Below are positions 29,734 through 40,291 of a stretch of 64,000 nucleotides of DNA, one piece after another; the stretch's first letter is position 1, and each line of letters opens with the position of its first letter. The stretch comes from Leptolyngbya sp. SIOISBB (GTDB lineage Bacteria; Cyanobacteriota; Cyanobacteriia; Phormidesmidales; Phormidesmidaceae). Made by a program: the position numbers and the translations under genes. The notes below the pieces were generated by a model. It saw nothing but the letters and a program-made list of their open reading frames with translations. It had not been told where the DNA came from and searched no databases. Location: positions 3,038,001 through 3,102,000 of the forward strand of contig JAAHII010000001.1 of assembly GCA_010671905.1 (NCBI GenBank), written 5' to 3'.

Positions 29734-32700
29734 AGCTCACCTCCGATGTTTCAGACTCAGGAACCTCAGGCTGTTTCAAGCCTCCGACCCAGTTCAATTC
29801 CTGTCGCCGTCGCGACACCCAAAAGGCTGTAAACCGCAGGAGTGCAGCGAGGTCTTTTAGTTCGGTTCCTTGCGCTTTTTCCTGTCGTTGTATAGCTGTC
29901 TGCTGTGCCGTCCAGGCCCAGGCTTCCCATTCAGATAGCCAATTCAGAATGGCGTTTTGCACATTCTCCGATAGCTGGTCTTCGCGACGCAGCAGGATCG
30001 CTTGCGCGGCTTGGCGGCAGAGGTGATGATTGGGCGTCACTTCCACATGCTTAGGTAGCTCCTCTGCCAGTCGGTTGAACACTGGGCTGAGGTCATACTG
30101 TGGATGGTCTTTGATCATTTCCCACCAAAGCTCTAGTAAATGGCCTTTCATCAGGGCTTCCAAGGTATTGCCAGAGCCATAGACAATACGGAAACAAAGA
30201 CCATCTTTAGGGGGAATCTTGGCCCCTGCATCAGGGGGACTACCTCCTAAGAGCTTTTTGGCCCGTTCTTTTTCGGCTTCCCAAAGGTTTTCAAGCACGG
30301 TGGGGAGCGGCACGCTTTTGTGAGCAATGATGATACCCATGCTCATGGTGGCCCCTTTCCCCATGGTGAATAGGGGACGGTTGGGCAAGTGTGATATCTT
30401 CTCTGGATAACGGGGACGCCAGTAGTCACCGACGTCTTGAAACTGATCGCTAGGTTCTTTGCCACCCGGATCTTCTCCACCACACCAGGCAGCGCGGAGC
30501 GATCGCACATAACCTGGTAAATCAGCCAACGGCAGTGCTACCAACACATCATCCCCACCGCTGTAGATGACTTTGCCGCAGTACCGATGCTCGGTGAGAT
30601 GGGGGACTAATCGGTTAGAGAAGTCAAGCAGGGCACGGTTCAGACCAACGTGGGTAGCAGGCCCCATCCGCTTTTTAGTGTTAGTGAGGAAGTCACTCCA
30701 AGCTTCGTCCTCAATCAAACTGTGGTTGACCAGATCTTCCAGCAAGTACTCCTTGTAGGAATGGAGATTACGACCGTTGACGTATTGGCCCATGCCATCG
30801 CCATCGGCTAAGAGCAGTACCCACCAATCGGAGGGACTACTATCCCCAAACCCGACATCCTGATGAGCTTTACTCACTAAACCGCGCAAGGTAGCTGTGA
30901 CGTCTTCTGTTTCACCAGTTTCCTGCTGGGGCTTTGAGTCTTTGTTCAGGGTCAGATCTTGAGCCAGCCACTTACTGTAAAACATGACGCCATTCAAGTT
31001 TTTTCGGGAATAGCGTCTTCTAGATCCTTCAGGATTAATTTTCCGATCTGTTTTCGCGATATTAGTCGGACGGATACGGGTCACTAACTTGAAGGCCCGA
31101 CGCTGCCTGGGCAAATTCTCTCGGATTGACTGCTCTAGTACTTGCCAGTATCGTTCAGCTACCTTGGGATGATCATGAATGAATCGCCCAGCTGCAATTG
31201 AGCTAGTGTTCGGAAATCTTGAAAAGAATTCATACCTGAGCTGAATACTCTGTTCAATTTTGAACTTCCGATTGGGTTGCTGAAGGTCAACTACTTGCTC
31301 TGTTGATTCCTCAGCTTTTTGATGTCTTTCAATAGATTCTCGCCGCTCGCGAATCCGTGTTTGGGTTTTTGAAACATCAATTCCTAACGCTTCGGCCACA
31401 CCACCGTAAATCCAGGCCATCCGTTTGGTGAGTTCCAGGGCGTTTAAGCGTTCAGAACCATCGAATAAGCCCGGATAGGCCAGTGACATCAGCTTCCAGA
31501 ACATACGGATGGAACCAGCCGCCATGCCCCGACCATGTTTGAGACGACCTTCATAGTGCAGGCAGGGATGGAGAGCACTGAATTGTCCCGATAAGCTCGA
31601 TCTCTCACCCGGTGCAATGGGGATTTGCCAGCGACGGGTATTTTTGATGGCCTGCATACTTTGCCCCAAGCGAGCTTGCAGGCTGCCCCACCAAGTACCC
31701 ACGTTCAATGTCTGGTAGGCTTGCTTTTCGGCAGGTGTAGGTAATGCTTCACGAGTCAGGGCGATCGCATTCTGCTGGTCGATCCAATCCTGATCAGAAG
31801 CAGCCGCTGCCAAGACATTTTCGGGATGGCCCAAGGGCACGGCAACAAAGTAAGGTTGCCAGGTGTTCTCAATCTGGGCACGCCAGAGTTTATTCCACTC
31901 CCAGCAGCCGTGCTGTTGATACTTTCTCAGTTCCGTTTGGTAAGTATCGTGTTCTGACTCTGGAAACAGATCCTTTAACGTCTTCCAGGCTTCATCAAAT
32001 CCCTGATCAGAGAGGTGCTCAATCACGCGAGTTTTAATGTGTTCGCGCACCTGCTTAGCAATGTCGCACCAGATATCCTTTAGTTCTTTTTGAAGGGCTT
32101 GCCCCAGGGCGATCGCCTTTTCTTTGCTGGGCACCAGTGCCGTGATTGTATTTGGGAAACCCGCAGTGCTCAAACTGGCAGACTCACGGCGATTAAACAG
32201 ACTAACTGGGTCAACATCAATATCGGGATTCTCTACATTTTTGAAGAATGATTTGAAATCTGAATAGCGGTTTACCAACAGTGCATCAATGATCTCTTGC
32301 CCCCAGAGAGAAGGGGTGATGACGGCATCGGGACCGTATTCTTGAGCGATGTACCAGCAGAGTTTCACACTTAGGTAGTGCAGCATGTAGGAGCCCGACC
32401 AAAAATCCACCAACTTGCGGGAGGCTTTGATGAACTCCTGCACAGGGGAGAAGGTAAACAGCAGCAGGTGAGGTTTTTGGGCCTCATTCTCTGGTTGCCA
32501 ATCGGATGGAAACATGGCCCCTGACAGAGCCGCGACGGTGCTGTTGTAGCTGGGGATAGGGCAGTCGGGCAGAATGCGGTGGGCGGGATTGAGGAAAGCT
32601 GTTTCGCGGTTTTCCCGCAGTTCTGGATAAAACCGCCAGCACCACCAATACAAGCGCTTCAAGGTTTCGGTAGGATCATTTGCCACTTCAAGGGCTGCTT

Positions 32701-33046
32701 TGGCAGCTTTGATCGCCTTTACACGCTCCTTGTCATTTAACGACTGAATCCTGGTGAGCTGTTGCGATTGGCCACTGATGGGATGGCGAACTTCAACTTC
32801 ATCAGGTAATGCCGACGCTGGCTGAAGGTTAGCGCGATCAGAAGCACTGCCGATGTCGCTCAGCAGGGGTCCCGCGTTTTTCCACCAGGTATCTACGCCC
32901 AAGTTGCCGAGTTCGGGGATTTCTTGGGCTAGGTCAGCAAAGAGGGTGCCACCGGGTTCTTCATCTGGAGCATCTCGCAGCAAAGCATAGAGCTTACGGG
33001 CGTAAAACGCCTGCACATTGCCTGACGGTTGGTTTTGTGTGGTCAT
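29726..33046 (-). CDS. cmr2: Cas10/Cmr2 with active GGDD palm, no HD nuclease motif
   Basis: 1,106 residues from the ATG at 33046, which has AGGGG upstream. The Cmr2 signature LFTFSPVQEFIKASRKLVDFWSGS lies near residue 200. The palm motif YSGGDDVLVALP (GGDD at residues ~830-833) is intact and should make cyclic oligoadenylates. Where other Cmr2 proteins have the PDH...DH nuclease residues, this one reads ILPDCPIPSYNSTVAALSG, so the HD-type DNase is apparently lost. First gene of the operon cmr2-cmr3-cmr4-cmr5-cmr6/1-CARF-HEPN-WYL. Confidence 0.92.
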   Translation of the reverse strand: MTTQNQPSGNVQAFYARKLYALLRDAPDEEPGGTLFADLAQEIPELGNLGVDTWWKNAGPLLSDIGSASDRANLQPASALPDEVEVRHPISGQSQQLTRIQSLNDKERVKAIKAAKAALEVANDPTETLKRLYWWCWRFYPELRENRETAFLNPAHRILPDCPIPSYNSTVAALSGAMFPSDWQPENEAQKPHLLLFTFSPVQEFIKASRKLVDFWSGSYMLHYLSVKLCWYIAQEYGPDAVITPSLWGQEIIDALLVNRYSDFKSFFKNVENPDIDVDPVSLFNRRESASLSTAGFPNTITALVPSKEKAIALGQALQKELKDIWCDIAKQVREHIKTRVIEHLSDQGFDEAWKTLKDLFPESEHDTYQTELRKYQQHGCWEWNKLWRAQIENTWQPYFVAVPLGHPENVLAAAASDQDWIDQQNAIALTREALPTPAEKQAYQTLNVGTWWGSLQARLGQSMQAIKNTRRWQIPIAPGERSSLSGQFSALHPCLHYEGRLKHGRGMAAGSIRMFWKLMSLAYPGLFDGSERLNALELTKRMAWIYGGVAEALGIDVSKTQTRIRERRESIERHQKAEESTEQVVDLQQPNRKFKIEQSIQLRYEFFSRFPNTSSIAAGRFIHDHPKVAERYWQVLEQSIRENLPRQRRAFKLVTRIRPTNIAKTDRKINPEGSRRRYSRKNLNGVMFYSKWLAQDLTLNKDSKPQQETGETEDVTATLRGLVSKAHQDVGFGDSSPSDWWVLLLADGDGMGQYVNGRNLHSYKEYLLEDLVNHSLIEDEAWSDFLTNTKKRMGPATHVGLNRALLDFSNRLVPHLTEHRYCGKVIYSGGDDVLVALPLADLPGYVRSLRAAWCGGEDPGGKEPSDQFQDVGDYWRPRYPEKISHLPNRPLFTMGKGATMSMGIIIAHKSVPLPTVLENLWEAEKERAKKLLGGSPPDAGAKIPPKDGLCFRIVYGSGNTLEALMKGHLLELWWEMIKDHPQYDLSPVFNRLAEELPKHVEVTPNHHLCRQAAQAILLRREDQLSENVQNAILNWLSEWEAWAWTAQQTAIQRQEKAQGTELKDLAALLRFTAFWVSRRRQELNWVGGLKQPEVPESETSEVSYV

Positions 33047-33734
33047 TATCAACCCCTATGGCTGAAGGTGTTTCAACGTTAACAGTGGTGTTCTCAGAAT
33101 TCTGGAAGTCTGATGCGAATGACCGGATTTGCGCAAAAGTGATGCCTTCCCAAGACGAGTGGCCTTAACCTCAGGTCGCACGATCGCGGTCAGCAGATGC
33201 TTTTAGCCTGATACGAAATTTTGGAAAGCGATCGCCCCTATGCCTTCATCCCCCCAGCAGTGTAGAGACTGAAGGATGGCATCCCCCCATCCCCCCATCT
33301 CCTCATCCCCCTCACTCAAGCCAGGAGGAAGTTGTAGCAGAGCATAAAGTTTGCAGCGGTAAACATGGTCAGAGTGTGACAAGCGGAACCTCTGAATCTA
33401 AAGACTTTGGGATGTCGCTGTTTACGGGTGGGTGCGACATCAACTTAAGTGCGGAAACACAACTGAGAATGGGATTTTTGCCGTTGGCTGTTCCAAGGTA
33501 CGCGGAGTTGCAAATGAGGCCCGGAAAGTTTCAGATTTTCTTCGACAAGGGGTTTATACAACGTTACTTGGTAGATAATTGAGGGTATTAGAAGCGTCTA
33601 AAATGCTTACAGAAAAAGGATTTTATGGTTTTGATAGTGGTGCAACCAAGCCGAAAAGCGGGTAAGTGGTGACTGTATTAAAAAGTCGAGGTGACATAGT
33701 GACGCAAGGAGGGAACGAGATCGCTACAATGCTG
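33047..33734. other. Intergenic region between cas10 and the CRISPR leader
   Basis: About 690 bases with no supported gene. It holds a C/T-rich tract at ~33280-33316 and must contain the leftward promoter of the cmr operon. Short frames here show no coding character. Confidence 0.5.
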
Positions 33735-33893
33735 ATTTTCTCGTCATCCTCCTTGAATCCTTTGATGCATATAGGCTTGGGGCGAATTCGCGATCGCCTT
33801 ATTGAGAATTATTTGCAGAGTTTTGCTACAAAGCCCATCCACCTTGTGTTTTTACGCTACGCTTCAGTCAGGGAAAGTCTTTCAAAGGCCGCT
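33735..33893 (+). promoter_or_regulatory. CRISPR leader of the main array
   Basis: The sequence immediately upstream of repeat 1. It shares with the two solitary units an ordered series of blocks: CTCGTC, GAATCC, a TAGG/TTG/GGG region and TTATTGAGAA..ATTTGCA....TTTTGC (33800-33830). Shared blocks upstream of all three loci fix the array orientation as rightward. Confidence 0.75.
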
Positions 33894-36800
33894 CCCAATA
33901 ACTTCTTCGGAAGTTGAATTAATGGAAACTTACCATAAAAGTCATGATTTCCGAGAACAAATACCCAATAACTTCTTCGGAAGTTGAATTAATGGAAACG
34001 GTTTAAATTTATTGGGGTACATTTTAAAATAAACTTGCCCAATAACTTCTTCGGAAGTTGAATTAATGGAAACTTGCTTACAGCTCTTTGAAACGCCTTC
34101 TTAACCGAAACCCAATAACTTCTTCGGAAGTTGAATTAATGGAAACTGGGAAAAGCAATTCTAGCCAAGTATCTTTACGGCACCCAATAACTTCTTCGGA
34201 AGTTGAATTAATGGAAACATCGCAAATCTCAAACAGCACCTGGCGCTGTTGCTCCCCAATAACTTCTTCGGAAGTTGAATTAATGGAAACCAAAATAGCT
34301 GAAACAGCTCCTTCTTTAACAGGGCCTACAGCTTATGGGCCTAGCTCCCAATAACTTCTTCGGAAGTTGAATTAATGGAAACACAACTACAAATAAAATT
34401 TCACCACTCTCTTCATTCCCCAATAACTTCTTCGGAAGTTGAATTAATGGAAACTTGTATTTTTAGTTTCTAGGGTATACTCCCCTTCCAAAGCCCAATA
34501 ACTTCTTCGGAAGTTGAATTAATGGAAACACTAGCCAAATTTTCGGAGAATTGGATAACCTAACCACCCAATAACTTCTTCGGAAGTTGAATTAATGGAA
34601 ACCCGAGTCACAGACAACAAGCGTAGGCAAATAGATATTGGTCCCAATAACTTCTTCGGAAGTTGAATTAATGGAAACTATCAAGAGGTTAAAGCGGCTA
34701 AATATAATCTCAGCTCCCAATAACTTCTTCGGAAGTTGAATTAATGGAAACATAGTGAGGGCTTCGAACGACTGAAACTCTACCCCATTTCCCAATAACT
34801 TCTTCGGAAGTTGAATTAATGGAAACCTCTCGAACCGGAAACTTAATGTCGGTGACATAGCCTCAATGACTTCTTCGGAAGTTGAATTAATGGAAACTCC
34901 ACACGTGAGAACATCTCATGCAGAGAAGGAGCATCCCAATAACTTCTTCGGAAGTTGAATTAATGGAAACCTCAGTCGTGATGTAAAAGCTTGGCTCCGC
35001 ATCTGGCCCCAATAACTTCTTCGGAAGTTGAATTAATGGAAACGTGTGGATTCTGACTAAATCCCCTATTCGATAGTTCCCAATAACTTCTTCGGAAGTT
35101 GAATTAATGGAAACTAATAGTCTTGACTGGCGGCACCAAGCAGTCCGGTGAGCCCAATAACTTCTTCGGAAGTTGAATTAATGGAAACACGTGCTGATGC
35201 GTCAGTGTGTTGAAGTGATCATTGAACCCAATAACTTCTTCGGAAGTTGAATTAATGGAAACTTCCCCACACCTCGCCGCTACGCCCACTGCGACTCCCC
35301 AATAACTTCTTCGGAAGTTGAATTAATGGAAACGATACTTGTTGTGCCGACGATAAGCCAGCAATACCCCCAATAACTTCTTCGGAAGTTGAATTAATGG
35401 AAACTCCTGCGGGAGAAACCCTGCCCTGGGTTTTCGCATCCCAATAACTTCTTCGGAAGTTGAATTAATGGGAACCCTGCCAAACCTGCACGACCAGAGA
35501 TAGTTCGGCAGCCCAATAACTTCTTCGGAAGTTGAATTAATGGAAACGCAAATGAAGCGGTGAAACGAGCCTCAGTGTAATAACCCAATAACCCAATAAC
35601 TTCTTCGGAAGTTGAATTAATGGAAACAAATTGATAGCTCAGTAGAGCTGCCAACCCCCCTAAACCCCAATAACTTCTTCGGAAGTTGAATTAATGGAAA
35701 CCTACGTCATTATCTGGCGGAATGAGCGGGTCTGGGCCCCAATAACTTCTTCGGAAGTTGAATTAATGGAAACGTTGACGATCGGGTTTGTGGTGATACA
35801 CAACCAGTCCCCAATAACTTCTTCGGAAGTTGAATTAATGGAAACATCCCCCACCTTCACAAACTGCCCCTGCTCATTCACACCCAATAACTTCTTCGGA
35901 AGTTGAATTAATGGAAACTCCGCCTTTGTGGAACTGTGCCCCACTAGCACCGGCCCAATAACTTCTTCGGAAGTTGAATTAATGGAAACCAATCACCACA
36001 GGGCAGATCCACCGCCATTCCCACCAATCCCCAATAACTTCTTCGGAAGTTGAATTAATGGAAACGATCATCGGTGTCACCCTGAATCTCTTTATCTAGG
36101 TCAACCGGCCCAATAACTTCTTCGGAAGTTGAATTAATGGAAACTCATCAAATGACTCGTGTGATCTGCTACGTAAAAGCCCAATAACTTCTTCGGAAGT
36201 TGAATTAATGGAAACTAGGAATTATCCTCAAACTGAAGTCGAGTGTCGAGGCCCAATAACTTCTTCGGAAGTTGAATTAATGGAAACTGTTAACGGTTGT
36301 AAACCATTGTGAAAAATGTGATCCCCCAATAACTTCTTCGGAAGTTGAATTAATGGAAACGGGTTGTGGGGTAAGTGAATGTAAATACTGCTGAGCCCCA
36401 ATAACTTCTTCGGAAGTTGAATTAATGGAAACGCGTTTAAGATATTCCTAATTCCGGTATTGACCCACCCAATAACTTCTTTGGAAGTTGAATTAATGGA
36501 AACATAGGGGCAGTTTTTAATAGGGCAGTCTTGGAGCTTGAAGCCCAATAACTTCTTCGGAAGTTGAATTAATGGAAACCAGTATCAAGGACAATTCTTG
36601 AATATTTGACTGAAATTCCCCAATAACTTCTTCGGAAGTTGAATTAATGGAAACCGCGAAGTAATCGGCCAATAATTTGGCATTGGTGTTGACCCAATAA
36701 CTTCTTCGGAAGTTGAATTAATGGAAACGAACAATGCCCATGAATGTGCCTGCACCAGATGGCCCAATAACTTCTTCGGAAGTTGAATTAATGGAAACTG

Positions 36801-38257
36801 TTTTTAGCCGCAAACCCCGAGGGCACTGAACTTCCCAATAACTTCTTCGGAAGTTGAATTAATGGAAACTCCATTCCTGGGCCGGCACAATGCGATCGCC
36901 CTCTGCCCAATAACTTCTTCGGAAGTTGAATTAATGGAAACACCAACATCATTGAGATCGCCAGGTCAATCGTGCGAGCCCCAATAACTTCTTCGGAAGT
37001 TGAATTAATGGAAACGCGATGGACATCGGATTATCCATGGCGTGGCAGGCAGCCCAATAACTTCTTCGGAAGTTGAATTAATGGAAACTCATGCCTTGGT
37101 TCTGGGCCAAGTTTGTTTATTGGAGCCCAATAACTTCTTCGGAAGTTGAATTAATGGAAACAAGATAAATCTATCTCCTTGCTTGCTAAAGCGTCTATCC
37201 CAATAACTTCTTCGGAAGTTGAATTAATGGAAACATGGAATTTGAAGATTGGAAAAAGTTTGATGATGAAGTGCCCAATAACTTCTTCGGAAGTTGAATT
37301 AATGGAAACTCTTCAAAACCGACATATGTTTGATAGTCGTAATGCGCAACCCAATAACTTCTTCGGAAGTTGAATTAATGGAAACGAAATGACCTCGCAA
37401 CCCAACTCGCGAATCCATTGCCCAATAACTTCTTCGGAAGTTGAATTAATGGAAACATGAAGTCCACGCCCCTGATAGCGTCATGGCGCGGCGGCCCAAT
37501 AACTTCTTCGGAAGTTGAATTAATGGAAACAGGTTGGTAAACTCAAGAATTAAACCTCCACCCTTAACCCAATAACTTCTTCGGAAGTTGAATTAATGGA
37601 AACCCGCTGAGGCTCCGCTCGTCGCAAGTGGTCGCTGACACCCAATAACTTCTTCGGAAGTTGAATTAATGGAAACTAAAAGCCGGAATCTGCGGCACAT
37701 CTTGAATGAGCTGGCCCAATAACTTCTTCGGAAGTTGAATTAATGGAAACAAGCGCGTGGCAGCTTCCGCGTCCTCGAAAGTCAACGCCCAATAACTTCT
37801 TCGGAAGTTGAATTAATGGAAACGCCTTAACCTGTGCGTCACTTTTTAGCGATACCGTCAACCCAATAACTTCTTCGGAAGTTGAATTAATGGAAACTGT
37901 TGTAGCTCCTCAGTGCTAGGAGCGTCGAACAACCCAATAACTTCTTTGGAAGTTGAATTAATGGAAACTCTTGAATAGGACTGATAAAATCAAACGTTGT
38001 TTGAACCCAATAACTTCTTCGGAAGTTGAATTAATGGAAACTCTTGAATAGGACTGATAAAATCAAACGTTGTTTGAACCCAATAACTTCTTCGGAAGTT
38101 GAATTAATGGAAACTGCTCTACAGCGTCTTTCAACTCTGGAACCGTTCCCCAATAACTTCTTCGGAAGTTGAATTAATGGAAACAAAGTCGCCCTTGCCT
38201 TGCGACGAGTTTCTTGGTCAATCCAATAACTTCTTCGGAAGTTGAATTAATGGAAAT
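33894..38257 (+). CRISPR. CRISPR array, 60 repeats / 59 spacers
   Basis: 36-nt repeats beginning CCCAATAACTTCTTCGG and ending GAATTAATGGAAAC, period about 73. I count 60 repeats from 33894 to 38257. Each repeat contains AACTTC-TTCG-GAAGTT, a 6-bp stem with a UUCG loop. Variant repeats are at 34861 (CCTCAATGAC start), 35440 (ATGGGAACC end), 36468 and 37933 (C to T in the loop, TTTGG). The last, at 38222, ends GGAAAT, marking the leader-distal end. Spacers are mostly 35-40 nt; the one at 34291-34346 is 56 nt. Spacers 37969-38005 and 38042-38078 are identical. At 35584 a partial repeat start (CCCAATAA) precedes the full repeat. Confidence 0.98.
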
Positions 38258-38292
38258 GGCGGATCTCATGTATATATGAGATCCGCCATTTC
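38253..38292 (+). other. Terminal hairpin of the main CRISPR array
   Basis: A perfect 17-bp stem, GAAATGGCGGATCTCAT (38253-38269) with its complement at 38276-38292, loop GTATAT. The 5' arm begins inside the last repeat (GAAAT). Similar hairpins follow both solitary repeats. It may terminate or protect the pre-crRNA; only a weak T-rich stretch follows. Confidence 0.8.
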
Positions 38293-38499
38293 TTTCAGAT
38301 ATATAGATATTTTAGTTCATTTGCACCTCGCAGATCTTGACGAAATACAGGCGTATTATTTTGCCAAAAGCCGTATTTATACCAAGTGATTTTGCTGTAA
38401 CTATTGGGGGTAATAGGGACAAGAGATCGCATCGAAAATCTCAGCCAAACCGCATCAACACATTTGCTGAGTTACTTTATTGCAGCGCTTTTGGTGATC

Positions 38500-40161
38500 A
38501 TGATGAATGCTACCAACACGCCCATTCAGCAATCCGAGCCGATTAACGTCAGTGCGCTGAATGCACTGATCTACTGTCCCCGACTGTTCTACCTTCAGGA
38601 AGTCGAAGGCGTGCGAGAAACCACCGCCGACATGTATGCCGGACAGCGCCTACATGCCGAAGTGGCCAAAGAAGTCGGGGGCGAGTGGCAGCAGTGGGTT
38701 TTAGAAAATGCTGAATTAGGCTTGCGCGGGCGAGTCGATGCGCTGAAAACTCATGCCGGAACCACTGTGCTGTATGAGCATAAGAAAGGCCGCAGTCGTC
38801 GAGATGAGCAGGACGAACCGCAAGCTTGGGAGAACGATCTCATTCAACTGCTCGCCTATGCCTGTTTGGTCGAGGCAGACCTGGGCCTTACTGTCACAGA
38901 AGGACGCATTCGCTATCACGCCGACGAGGTTACCGTCACCGTGGCCCTCACTACAGCGGGTCGTGAGGCCGTGCAAGCCGCTCTACACCAGGCTCGTCAA
39001 CTACAGACTGCAACCCAACGACCGCCTATTACCCCCCATCGTCATCGGTGCAATGGCTGCTCCGCAGCAGCAGTTTGCCTACCCGAAGAAACTCGCCTCG
39101 CCCAAGGGGCAAACGCACCCGCCCTACGCCTGTTTCCAGAAGATGACGAACGGATGATCATCCACGTCACCGAAGCCGGTACTCGCGTCGGCAAAAGCGG
39201 CGACCAAATCAAAATCACCAAACGCGACGGCACTATTAAATACCTGCCCTCGCGTCAGATTGGGCAACTGGTGCTACATGGCTATGTGCAAATTTCGACT
39301 CAGACTCTGTACTTTTGTGCCGAGCAAGACATCGGTCTGCACTACATCTCCGGCGGTGGGCGCTATCAGGGCAGCTTGCGGCCTTACGACCCGCAAATCC
39401 AGCGGCGCTTGCGTCAATATCAGGCACTCACGCAGCCAGACCGGTGTCTGACTCTGGCTCGCCAATTGGTGACCTGCCGCGGCCAGAGTCAGCGCAAATT
39501 TCTCATGCGGGGTAAACGCAGCGCTACCACCAGTGAGACTCTAAACAAGGCCATTGACCAGATGCAGCGCCTGCTCAAGCAGGTTCCCCAGGCTCAGTCA
39601 TTAGCAACGCTGCTAGGTTTAGAAGGTAATCTAGCCGCCCTCTACTTTGGGGCTTTGCCGGAATTGCTCTCCGAAACGGCTGCAGCTGACTTTCACTTTG
39701 CCGGACGCAATCGCCGCCCGCCGAAAGATCGCTTCAACGCCATGCTGGGCTTTGGCTACGCCTTATTGCTAAAGGATGTCATGAACGCCATTCTGGCGGT
39801 GGGGCTAGAGCCCGCCCTCGGCTTCTATCACCAGCCCCACCGCCAAGCCTCACCTCTAGCGCTCGACCTGATGGAAATCTTTCGCGTGCCCCTGGTGGAT
39901 ATGCCCATCATGGCCGCCATCAACCGCCACCAGTGGGATGCCGACAATGACTTTGAGATTACGAGCGATCGCGTCTGGCTCAGTGACTCCGGTCGGCGCA
40001 AGCTGATCGGCCTCTACGAACAGCGCAAAGCAGAAACCTGGAAACACCCCGTCATTCAATACTCCCTCACCTATCGCCGCCTCATCGAACTCGAAGTCCG
40101 CCTGCTCGAAAAAGAATGGACCAACGAAGGCGGCCTATTCGCCCAATTGGTTTTGCGCTAA
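38500..40161 (+). CDS. cas4-cas1: Cas4-Cas1 fusion (spacer acquisition)
   Basis: 553 residues from the ATG at 38500 (an upstream in-frame TTG at 38404 is less likely). The Cas4 domain has Fe-S cysteines Cys26 (YCPRLFYL), Cys184, Cys187 and Cys193 (CNGCSAAAVC), and RecB-type nuclease residues Asp80 (GRVDAL), Glu93 and Lys95 (EHK). The Cas1 domain has Glu375 (GLEGNLAALYF), His444 (LGFYHQPH) and Asp456 (LDLMEIFR). Cas4 trims prespacers and Cas1-Cas2 integrates them at the leader end. It lies directly downstream of the array and is followed by cas2. Such fusions are best known from type I-G and V-B; here it serves a type III locus. Confidence 0.93.
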   Translation: MMNATNTPIQQSEPINVSALNALIYCPRLFYLQEVEGVRETTADMYAGQRLHAEVAKEVGGEWQQWVLENAELGLRGRVDALKTHAGTTVLYEHKKGRSRRDEQDEPQAWENDLIQLLAYACLVEADLGLTVTEGRIRYHADEVTVTVALTTAGREAVQAALHQARQLQTATQRPPITPHRHRCNGCSAAAVCLPEETRLAQGANAPALRLFPEDDERMIIHVTEAGTRVGKSGDQIKITKRDGTIKYLPSRQIGQLVLHGYVQISTQTLYFCAEQDIGLHYISGGGRYQGSLRPYDPQIQRRLRQYQALTQPDRCLTLARQLVTCRGQSQRKFLMRGKRSATTSETLNKAIDQMQRLLKQVPQAQSLATLLGLEGNLAALYFGALPELLSETAAADFHFAGRNRRPPKDRFNAMLGFGYALLLKDVMNAILAVGLEPALGFYHQPHRQASPLALDLMEIFRVPLVDMPIMAAINRHQWDADNDFEITSDRVWLSDSGRRKLIGLYEQRKAETWKHPVIQYSLTYRRLIELEVRLLEKEWTNEGGLFAQLVLR

Positions 40162-40285
40162 CCCCATCCCCCCATCTCCCTATCTCCCCATCCCCCCATC
40201 TCCCTATCTCCCCATCCCCCCCTCTCCCCATCCCCCCCTCTCCCCATCTCCCCATCTCCCCATCCCCTTATCTTCCCCTCTCCTC
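40162..40285 (+). repeat. C/T-rich simple-sequence tract (CCCCATCT-type)
   Basis: Near-tandem units of CCCCATCTCC / CCCTATCTCC between cas4-cas1 and cas2. Related tracts occur at ~33280, 42938, 43431, 44340, 50367, 51410, 52645, 55107, 55790 and inside the chlH-like gene at 58208. Confidence 0.85.
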
Positions 40286-40291
40286 AAAACC

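Noticed and set aside
34078-37861. Many open frames in the array with repeated ITSSEVELMET or VSINSTSEEVIG peptides
   Set aside because: They are translations of the CRISPR repeat in different frames; the period and spacer variability show that this is the array, not a repeat protein.
38253-38292. Calling the array-end hairpin a plain intrinsic terminator
   Set aside because: The stem is long and includes the repeat end, there is no clear U-run, and the same design recurs at both solitary repeats; I kept it as an unassigned structure.
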